Origin: Rhodopirellula sp.
GTDB lineage: Bacteria; Planctomycetota; Planctomycetia; Pirellulales; Pirellulaceae
Length of the DNA: 5,264 bases
Direction of reading: 5' to 3'
NCBI GenBank assembly: GCA_003513555.1
Contig: DOPG01000399.1
Coordinates: 9,326 to 14,589 of the forward strand
Part shown: piece after piece, positions 1 to 5,264 of the stretch
How positions within the stretch are numbered: position 1 is the stretch's first letter
How the letters are laid out: every line of letters begins with the position of its first letter
Translations under genes and position numbers: made by a program
The notes under the pieces: generated by a model
The model's input: only the letters and a program-made list of their open reading frames with translations
Told to the model about the DNA's origin: nothing
The model's database searches: none

Positions 1-2
1 TG

Positions 3-98
3 TGGAGGCGGAGCTGGGCAATTTTAATTATGCTGGAGGAGGACGAGAATGCTGGTCCCTTCCCACCTCGCAAGATGCCGCCTGCACCTACAGCATGA
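3..98 (+). CDS. Possible 3' end of an upstream gene (partial, unidentified)
   Basis: This frame is open from the window edge to a TGA at 96-98 and gives 31 residues ending in a proline-rich tail (GPFPPRKMPPAPTA). Its stop overlaps the ATG of the following cytochrome gene at 95-97 in the classic ATGA arrangement, which suggests translational coupling. The coupling would also explain why that ATG has no clear Shine-Dalgarno sequence just upstream. The acidic LEEDE stretch (GAG GAG GAC codons) accounts for the purine run at 35-43 that otherwise looks like a ribosome binding site. The fragment is too short to assign a family. An alternative upstream end is the frame that stops with TAA at 25-27. 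The call rests mainly on the overlap geometry. Confidence 0.35.
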   Translation, partial: WRRSWAILIMLEEDENAGPFPPRKMPPAPTA

Positions 99-3000
99 TG
101 ATCCTACGTATATTGCTTTTTGTTATCTTTCTATGGCCTACCGCTTTGTGGGCTGAGGTTGATTACGAACGTGATGTGAAGCCCTTGCTGAAAATGAAAT
201 GCTGGGCGTGCCATGGGCCTTTGAAACAGGAGGCGGGGTTGCGACTTGATGCCGGAAGTCTCGTGAGAGCGGGAGGCGATTCCGGGGCAGTTGTGGTCCC
301 AGGAAATTCGCAACACAGCCTGCTGGTGCAACGCGTGAATGCAACCGATGCGCTTGATCGTATGCCACCGGACGGCGAATCGCTCACGGACAAGCAAATC
401 GAAATCTTAACGGATTGGATTGATGCTGGGGCCAAAAGTCCCGCTGGCGAAACGCCCCAGTTGGATCCCCGTAAGCATTGGGCATTCCAGAAAATTCGTA
501 ATGCAAAGCTCCCGGAGAATGTTCATCCCGTCGATTTTTTCATCCAGAGAAAACTGCGTGACGCGGGACTAAACCTGGCGCCGAAAGCTGACACTGCAAC
601 TCTTTTGCGGCGACTGTATCTGAGCATGCATGGATTGTTACCGTCCATGGAACAAGCAATGGCCTTGGAAGCTAATCCTGGAACGTTCGACCAGGTTGTG
701 GGATCGGTGTTAGACAGCGAGCGTTATGGTGAGCGTTTGGGGCAGTACTGGTTAGACATTGTCAGGTACGCTGACACACACGGGTTTGAAGTCAACACGG
801 CACGCCCGAATGCTTGGCCATATCGCGATTACGTCATTAGTTCATTCAATCATGACAAGCCGTATGACCAATTTGTCAGAGAGCAGATCGCGGGTGATCT
901 TTATGGCGAGGATGCGGCGACTGGGTTTCTGGTTGCCGCACCCGTGCTGTTGCCGGGCCAGATTGGCAAGGACGATGCATCAAAACGTCTCGCGCGTCAG
1001 GATTCGCTGGATGAAATCGTCGTCGGTACGAGCGCAACATTTCTCGGACTGACACTCGGGTGCGCACGGTGTCACGACCACAAGTTCGATCCACTCAGTC
1101 AGGAAGATTATTACTCCATGCAAGCTTTCTTTGCTGGCGTGCGGTACGGCGACCGTGCGATCGAAGATGGAAGTTTCGAGCAACGGCAATCACAATTGCG
1201 TGAGTTGTTGCCACAGATTGAGCAGGTGAAAGCCAGTCTCTCACAGCATGAGCCAGTTGCATTCCGAGGGCGGACTCTGATCATTGATGAAACAGATGAG
1301 CAGCGGACCACTCACTTTGTGAAGCCCAATGGCCCCGGAAGAAATCCTTCGGGTTCCAAGCGAGGCTTTGCTGACGACCTTGGTGCAATTGATCGTTTGC
1401 CAAATTTTAGCGATGGCTACACATGGTGGAATAATAGTTCAGGCAAGAACTTGATGTCATTCAATCCTGCGGTCGAAGGCATCTTTAGCGTCTGGATTTC
1501 CTGGGGAGCTCATGGTAGCGGGGTTCACACTCGGGATGCACGCTATGTTCTCGATTTGGATGGCAACCTCGAAACAACGGGGGACCAGCAAGAGCTCGCA
1601 AATGTTGACCAGTACTTCGTCCGCGGTCAGTCAAAAGGTGAGACCGAACGTGTGCCGCAGTGGAGTGGGCTCCTCCATGTCGGCAAATACCAGTTGCAGA
1701 AAAATTCCCGTCTTGTGCTGCGGGGAGGTGAGACGGGAACGGGCATTACGACGGATGTACTAGTACTGCAGGAAACAGAAGAGAAAAAAGCAACCAAGGA
1801 GACAGTAGTTAGCCCGCAGTTACGGGTTCCTGTCAACTTTCGGAAAAATACAGAACGATTTCAGGCGGTGCGAGCAAAGCGGTTAAGGTTCACTTCCTTC
1901 GCAACGACAAATGACAATCGTCACGAGCCATGCATTGATGAGCTTGAAGTTTTTGCTGCCGGGACGACGGAAAATATTGCCCTCGCCTCGCTTGGGGTCG
2001 TGGCAACGTCGTCTGGAAATTATTCTGATACCGGCAAGCATCAGTTGAAGCATGTGAATGATGGGCAGACAAGTAATGACCGGAGTTGGATATCAAACGA
2101 GAAGGGGAAAGGCTGGGTTCAGGTTGAATTCAATCAGCCGGTTTTGGTCGATCGAGTCGTGTGGGGACGAGACCGGACTGGAAAGTTCGAGGACCGTTTA
2201 CCTGTGCGGTATAAGATCGAGATAGAAGACGAATTGGGCGAAGTACGCACGGTCGCAGACGCCAGTGACCGAATGCCGTTTGGTACAAAATTTGATGAGG
2301 TTTCCACGTGGTTGCGTAACGCAGGAGGCGGTACCGGGTCTGACCTGACAGCGACCGTGCAGCAATTGAAGAAATTGGAAGCGGTGCGGGCTGACCTGGA
2401 AAAAAAAGAGATGGTGTATGCTGGGGTTTTTGCTGAACCCGACCAAACGCATCTACTGTCACGCGGAGACCCCGAGCAGCCTGGGCGTATCGTCAAGCCT
2501 CGAATTCCTGAACTGTTTGGTTCCTTTGGCGTGCCGCAAGACGCGGCAGAAAGCGAACGGCGTGAGACGCTGGCTGGTTGGATTACCCAAAAGGTGAATC
2601 CGCTTACCGCTCGTATCATCGTAAATCGGGTTTGGCAATTTCACTTTGGTATCGGACTTGTTGAGACGGCCAGTGACTTTGGGCTCAATGGTGCCAAGCC
2701 TTCTCATCCGGAATTGTTGGATTGGTTGGCACATGATCTGATGAGCCATGGCTGGTCACTGAAACACCTGCACCGGCGAATTCTGTCATCAGAAACTTGG
2801 CAGCAGTCAAACCGAATTGATCTGGAAGCGAAAAAAGTCGATGCTGACTGCCGTTTGTTGTGGCGTTACCCAGCCCGACGTGTCGAGGCGGAGATCATCC
2901 GTGATACTCTGCTGCAGGTCAGTGGGAGATTGAATTACAAAATGGGCGGCCCGGGATTTGACTTTTTTAAATCGCGCGGGGGACTAAGTGGTTTTCCGCC

Positions 3001-3385
3001 CGTCAACAACTTTGAAGAAAAAGGGCTGCGTCGGATGGTGTATGCTCATAAGGTGCGGATGGAGTCCGTGCCCGTTTTTGGTGCATTTGACTGCCCGGAT
3101 GCTGGACAACCAGCGCCACGCCGCGGTCGTTCAACCACCGCCATCCAAGCGCTGAATTTGTTCAATAGTGACTTCATCGCGGATACCGCCGTTGAATTCT
3201 CCCGTGTGATACAAAGTGAGGGCGGTAGTATGAGTGATGAAGTGGTGAATGCGTACCGCCGCATTTTTCAGCGGGAACCCAACTCAACAGAACTTGAGCT
3301 AGCAAGGCAAGTTGTGAAAGAACATGGGCTACCAACGTTGGCAAGAGTACTTTTCAATTCCAATGAATTCTTGATGTTGCCGTAG
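95..3385 (+). CDS. Secreted planctomycete cytochrome c protein: PSCyt1-PSCyt2(DUF1549)-carbohydrate-binding modules-PSD1(DUF1553)
   Basis: The product is a 1096-residue exported protein of the PSCyt1/PSCyt2/PSD1 family, which is abundant in Planctomycetes and has no established reaction. I chose the ATG at 95 because it begins a clean Sec signal peptide (residues 1-20, hydrophobic core ILLFVIFLW, cleavage expected after ALWA). The longer reading back to a GTG at position 2 would bury that signal behind 31 residues. Domains in order: PSCyt1, about 23-114, with haem motif CWACH (36-40) and probable distal ligand Met90 in RMPPDGE; PSCyt2/DUF1549, about 146-355, with YWLDIVRYADT and a second CxxCH in CARCHDHKFDP (323-333); a golvesin/xanthan-lyase-CBD-like module, about 393-565 (FSVWISWGAHGSG, RYVLDLDG); an F5/8 type C-like region, about 588-730 (RLRFTSFATTN, CIDELEVFA, ATSSGNY, SWIS, GWVQVEF, RVVWGRDR); a short helical linker with THLLSRGDPEQPG near 785-796; and PSD1/DUF1553, about 816-1085 (NPLTARIIVNRVWQFHFG, ending LFNSNEFLMLP). 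The whole protein looks intact. The binding modules imply polysaccharide contact outside the cytoplasm; that is inference. The DUF1501 gene follows after 11 bp and is probably co-transcribed. Confidence 0.95.
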   Translation: MMILRILLFVIFLWPTALWAEVDYERDVKPLLKMKCWACHGPLKQEAGLRLDAGSLVRAGGDSGAVVVPGNSQHSLLVQRVNATDALDRMPPDGESLTDKQIEILTDWIDAGAKSPAGETPQLDPRKHWAFQKIRNAKLPENVHPVDFFIQRKLRDAGLNLAPKADTATLLRRLYLSMHGLLPSMEQAMALEANPGTFDQVVGSVLDSERYGERLGQYWLDIVRYADTHGFEVNTARPNAWPYRDYVISSFNHDKPYDQFVREQIAGDLYGEDAATGFLVAAPVLLPGQIGKDDASKRLARQDSLDEIVVGTSATFLGLTLGCARCHDHKFDPLSQEDYYSMQAFFAGVRYGDRAIEDGSFEQRQSQLRELLPQIEQVKASLSQHEPVAFRGRTLIIDETDEQRTTHFVKPNGPGRNPSGSKRGFADDLGAIDRLPNFSDGYTWWNNSSGKNLMSFNPAVEGIFSVWISWGAHGSGVHTRDARYVLDLDGNLETTGDQQELANVDQYFVRGQSKGETERVPQWSGLLHVGKYQLQKNSRLVLRGGETGTGITTDVLVLQETEEKKATKETVVSPQLRVPVNFRKNTERFQAVRAKRLRFTSFATTNDNRHEPCIDELEVFAAGTTENIALASLGVVATSSGNYSDTGKHQLKHVNDGQTSNDRSWISNEKGKGWVQVEFNQPVLVDRVVWGRDRTGKFEDRLPVRYKIEIEDELGEVRTVADASDRMPFGTKFDEVSTWLRNAGGGTGSDLTATVQQLKKLEAVRADLEKKEMVYAGVFAEPDQTHLLSRGDPEQPGRIVKPRIPELFGSFGVPQDAAESERRETLAGWITQKVNPLTARIIVNRVWQFHFGIGLVETASDFGLNGAKPSHPELLDWLAHDLMSHGWSLKHLHRRILSSETWQQSNRIDLEAKKVDADCRLLWRYPARRVEAEIIRDTLLQVSGRLNYKMGGPGFDFFKSRGGLSGFPPVNNFEEKGLRRMVYAHKVRMESVPVFGAFDCPDAGQPAPRRGRSTTAIQALNLFNSDFIADTAVEFSRVIQSEGGSMSDEVVNAYRRIFQREPNSTELELARQVVKEHGLPTLARVLFNSNEFLMLP

Positions 3386-3396
3386 GGTCTGATTGC

Positions 3397-4863
3397 GTGA
3401 ATAGAACCTCATCAGAAATCCTAAGCACTGTGGGTCGCCAGTTTTTATCACGTCGCGATTTCTTGGCGAAAACAGGGACGGCTGCCGGATCGATCGCGCT
3501 TGCAAATCTGCTTGAAGGTGATCGGCTTTTAGCGAAGCCGAAAATTGACCCCAAAAATCCTCATGCGGTCAGGCAGCCACACAACGAACCGAAAGCAAAA
3601 AATGTTCTCATCATTTTTTGTGCAGGAGCATGCAGTCAACTGGAGACATTCGACTACAAGCCGGAACTGATCAAGCGGGATGGCATGCCTTTGGAGGGAG
3701 GTCCTGCCGTCACCTTTCAAGGGCCAGCTGGAAACCTTGCTCGGCCACAGTACAAGTTTCGGCCTTACGGTGAAACCGGGAAAATGGTGTCGGACATGGT
3801 TCCCCATCTGGGAGGGATCGTTGATGATATCGCCTTTGTGCACACCTTGACGAACAAGTCGAACACTCATGGTCCTGCAGAAAATTTTCTGTCCACGGGA
3901 TTCGTACTTGATGGTTTTCCAAGCCTCGGGTCGTGGGTAACGTACGCACTTGGTTCGGAGAATCAAAACTTGCCAGCGTTTGTTGCGATTCCCGACCCAC
4001 GCGGGGTGCCTCAGGCGAGTGTCAATAATTGGGGGCCGGGTTTTCTTCCTGCTGTCTTTCAAGGCACTCCCTTTAGCTCCTCGAATCCGATCCAAAATTT
4101 GAAACCGCCTGAAGTATTCGCGGGAGCAAAGGACTTAGCGGCCAGAGAGTTGCTGAAAAAGCTGAATCGTGAGCATCTGAAAAAGCATCCTGGTGATGAT
4201 TCCCTGGCAGCAAGGATCGCCAGTTATGAACTGGCGGCACGCATGCAATTGTCTGTCCCTGAGATCAGCAACTTGAAAACAGAGTCGCCGGCAACCTTGG
4301 CTGCTTACGGTGCTGAGTCACCCAACGAGCTTAAAGCGGGTTACGCACGGAATTGTATTTTGGCCAGGCGGCTGATTGAAAAAGGAGTGCGTGTCGTTCA
4401 GTTGTTCAACGGAGCGTACGCCAGCGGCGGCAAACTTAATTGGGATGGGCATTCAAAACTCAAAGAGCAGTATGACGTGCATGGTGAAATCATGGACCAG
4501 CCTTCCGCTGCACTGTTCAAAGATTTGAAACAGAGAGGTTTGCTCAAAGACACGTTGGTTGTTTGGTGTACGGAATTTGGACGCATGCCAATGTTTCAGA
4601 AGGGTGCGCAGGGCCGGGATCACAATCCATTTGGTTTTACTGCGTGGCTTGGTGGTGCAGGGATCAAACCCGGGGTCAGTTACGGAGCTACGGACGAACT
4701 TGGTTTCAAGGCAGTTGATAACGTTTCATCGGTTCATGATCTTAATGCCACAATTCTGCACTTGCTTGGTTTAGAACACGAACGACTTACTTTCAGGCAC
4801 AACGGCCTTGATCGTCGTTTGACTGATGTTCATGGTCACGTGATTAAAGAAGTCCTGTCGTGA
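3397..4863 (+). CDS. DUF1501 family protein, Tat-exported, alkaline phosphatase/sulfatase-like fold
   Basis: The product is a 488-residue protein of the DUF1501 family (related to the alkaline phosphatase/sulfatase superfamily), the usual partner of PSCyt2/PSD1 genes in Planctomycetes. Its substrate is unknown. The start is GTG: the next in-frame ATG (codon 96, in GMPLEGG) would remove the export signal and the first conserved strand. A weak TAGGG at 3383-3387, overlapping the previous stop codon, could serve as ribosome binding site. Residues 18-23 (SRRDFL) followed by a weakly hydrophobic Ala/Gly/Leu stretch to about 39 form a twin-arginine signal, so export in a folded state is expected. 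Conserved family segments run from residue 69 to the C-terminus: NVLIIFCAGACSQLETFDYKP (69-89), NKSNTHGPAENF (153-164), NWDGHSK (348-354), LVVWCTEFGRMP (E393-R396), GRDHNPFGFTAWLGGAG (R407-P411), YGATDELGFKAV, VHDLNATILHLLGLEH (from H447) and LDRRLTDVHG. The His/Asp-rich C-terminal motifs are where metal ligands would be expected in this fold. Length is normal and no frame damage is seen. Confidence 0.95.
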   Translation: MNRTSSEILSTVGRQFLSRRDFLAKTGTAAGSIALANLLEGDRLLAKPKIDPKNPHAVRQPHNEPKAKNVLIIFCAGACSQLETFDYKPELIKRDGMPLEGGPAVTFQGPAGNLARPQYKFRPYGETGKMVSDMVPHLGGIVDDIAFVHTLTNKSNTHGPAENFLSTGFVLDGFPSLGSWVTYALGSENQNLPAFVAIPDPRGVPQASVNNWGPGFLPAVFQGTPFSSSNPIQNLKPPEVFAGAKDLAARELLKKLNREHLKKHPGDDSLAARIASYELAARMQLSVPEISNLKTESPATLAAYGAESPNELKAGYARNCILARRLIEKGVRVVQLFNGAYASGGKLNWDGHSKLKEQYDVHGEIMDQPSAALFKDLKQRGLLKDTLVVWCTEFGRMPMFQKGAQGRDHNPFGFTAWLGGAGIKPGVSYGATDELGFKAVDNVSSVHDLNATILHLLGLEHERLTFRHNGLDRRLTDVHGHVIKEVLS

Positions 4864-4927
4864 GCGGATTGAATGCTGAGGGCTACCCGATTTTTCTCTG
4901 AATGTCTGCTGCCGGTGAAAGTCTTTT

Positions 4928-4949
4928 CTATCAGCGTTCGTGTTGGTAG
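4928..4949 (+). other. Potential RNA hairpin with UUCG tetraloop
   Basis: CTATCAGCG (4928-4936) can pair with TGTTGGTAG (4941-4949) as nine consecutive pairs, six Watson-Crick and three G-U, around the loop UUCG at 4937-4940. A further five-pair stem, TGCCG (4910-4914) with CGGCA (4952-4956), could close around it. No U-tract follows on the + strand, and on the - strand the hairpin is followed by AAAAGAC, so it is not an intrinsic terminator in either direction. The hairpin may be part of a structured RNA or may be chance, since three of the nine pairs are G-U. Confidence 0.3.
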
Positions 4950-5011
4950 GGCGGCATATGCTTGCGAGTTGGTTGGGGCTTGGCAGACCGGAACTAGGTG
5001 AGGTGATCTGA

Positions 5012-5101
5012 CTGATGCCCGTTTGAGGTGGCTACAGCTGTCAGTTACATCCGGCTAGTGAGGATGACAGTTGTGAGACAGGACGGAAAGGAAGGCATCA
5101 G
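5012..5101 (+). other. Nested inverted repeats, candidate structured RNA or imperfect palindrome
   Basis: An outer perfect 8-base inverted repeat, CTGATGCC (5012-5019) with GGCATCAG (5094-5101), encloses an inner stem TACAGCTGTCA (5033-5043) with TGACAGTTGTG (5065-5075). The inner stem has eleven contiguous pairs, nine Watson-Crick and two G-U, and a 21-base loop in which TCC (5050-5052) and GGA (5062-5064) could pair further. Single-stranded purine-rich joiners (for example GGACGGAAAGGAA at 5081-5093) lie between the two stems. Each stem alone could arise by chance in 400 bases; the nested arrangement is the only reason to list it. No known RNA family is recognised. Confidence 0.25.
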
Positions 5102-5151
5102 CAAGTCCGGCATACTGCAATCGGGTGGCCCAGTTTGCCGAGGTGGTCGAC

Positions 5152-5157
5152 TATAAT
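5152..5157 (+). promoter_or_regulatory. Isolated TATAAT, weak -10 candidate
   Basis: A perfect -10 consensus hexamer lies 107 bases before the window end and could serve a + strand gene starting beyond it. No acceptable -35 element sits 16-18 bases upstream: the sequence there is CCCAGT or similar, and the closest TTGCCG at 5135-5140 leaves only 11 bases of spacing. It is noted as a weak possibility only. Confidence 0.12.
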
Positions 5158-5264
5158 CTCACCCTCCATTCCCAATTCTTAGCCTGCTATGTCAGGTTTC
5201 ATCGTTCTGTTCTTGATTTGAGTAACTTTCGTCATGAATTGTAAATTGCTATTCATCATGGTTG

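Larger units (their letters stand above)
4864..5264 (+). other. Downstream intergenic region without a convincing gene
   Basis: These 401 bases after the DUF1501 stop contain stops in all frames on both strands and no reading frame with family-like sequence. The stretch holds several potential RNA stems (listed separately), an isolated TATAAT at 5152-5157 and an AT-richer final 90 bases. No strong intrinsic terminator follows the DUF1501 gene. The best candidate is a 3-bp GGG-CTA-CCC stem at 4880-4888 followed by five T at 4891-4895, which is too weak to call. No tRNA or recognisable insertion sequence end was found. Confidence 0.7.

Noticed and set aside
2..94. N-terminal extension of the cytochrome protein from a GTG at position 2
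   Set aside because: It would place 31 non-conserved residues before a complete Sec signal peptide that begins at the ATG at 95. The extension looks like out-of-frame translation of an upstream gene or leader.
49..156. 35-codon frame with a strong GGAGGAGGA ribosome-binding-like sequence
   Set aside because: Its product has no recognisable features. It mostly overlaps the signal peptide coding region in another frame, and the purine run is explained by GAG/GAC codons of the upstream frame.
2134..2619. Antisense open frame of 161 codons within the cytochrome gene
   Set aside because: It lies opposite well-conserved coding sequence (F5/8C-like to PSD1 region), and its translation is low-complexity Ser/Arg/Pro-rich without family features.
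3529..4095. Antisense open frame of 188 codons within the DUF1501 gene
   Set aside because: The sense strand encodes conserved DUF1501 motifs throughout. The antisense translation shows no domain or signal and is best explained as a shadow.
4880..4895. GGG-CTA-CCC stem followed by TTTTT after the DUF1501 stop as an intrinsic terminator
   Set aside because: The stem has only three pairs and is separated from the T-run by GA, so it is too weak to support a terminator call.
4914..4923. GGTGAAAGTC resembling the loop side of group II intron domain V
   Set aside because: The flanking bases do not pair to form a domain V helix, there is no reverse transcriptase frame, and no GTGYG 5' end was found. 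The match is probably chance.
5021..5151. Imperfect direct repeat GTTTG-AGGTGG-CT (5021) and GTTTGCCG-AGGTGG-TC (5133)
   Set aside because: The shared blocks are only 5-6 bases, with a 3-base length difference. This is not enough to call a repeat or attachment site.
5179..5259. Minus-strand 26-codon frame (MMNSNLQFMTKVTQ...)
   Set aside because: It is short, with no recognised motif, and its ribosome binding site region would be outside the window. It could also be the tail of a gene beyond the edge, but nothing supports either reading.

Overview
The window shows a two-gene cassette typical of Planctomycetes (possibly Pirellulaceae or relatives, or the neighbouring Verrucomicrobia/Lentisphaerae). 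The assignment rests on protein families that are strongly expanded in this group: a secreted PSCyt1-PSCyt2(DUF1549)-PSD1(DUF1553) multidomain protein, followed 11 bp downstream on the same strand by a Tat-exported DUF1501 protein. Base composition looks intermediate in GC. No mobile element, CRISPR array, tRNA or rRNA is visible.

Layout: positions 1-98 probably hold the last 31 codons of an upstream + strand gene whose TGA overlaps the ATG of the next gene (ATGA). Positions 95-3385 encode a 1096-residue secreted protein. It has a Sec signal peptide, an N-terminal c-type cytochrome domain (CWACH), a PSCyt2 domain with a second CxxCH, two probable carbohydrate- or surface-binding beta-sandwich modules (one golvesin/xanthan-lyase-CBD-like, one F5/8 type C-like), and a C-terminal PSD1 domain. 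Positions 3397-4863 encode a 488-residue DUF1501 protein with an SRRDFL twin-arginine signal and the alkaline phosphatase/sulfatase-like fold signature. Positions 4864-5264 hold no convincing gene. They contain several potential RNA hairpins and an isolated TATAAT.

How the genes may work together: in Planctomycetes, PSCyt1/PSCyt2/PSD1 and DUF1501 genes recur as adjacent pairs, often in genomes rich in sulfatases and polysaccharide-degrading enzymes. Both products here leave the cytoplasm, one unfolded by Sec with haem added outside, the other probably folded by Tat. The binding modules in the first protein suggest that the pair acts on, or is anchored to, an extracellular or periplasmic polysaccharide. 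The actual reaction is not known, and nothing in the sequence settles it. The window is largely an ordinary member of a widespread but biochemically uncharacterised system. The parts most worth a second look are the roughly 400-residue module insertion in the cytochrome protein, the Cys-containing first motif of the DUF1501 protein, and the structured downstream intergenic region.
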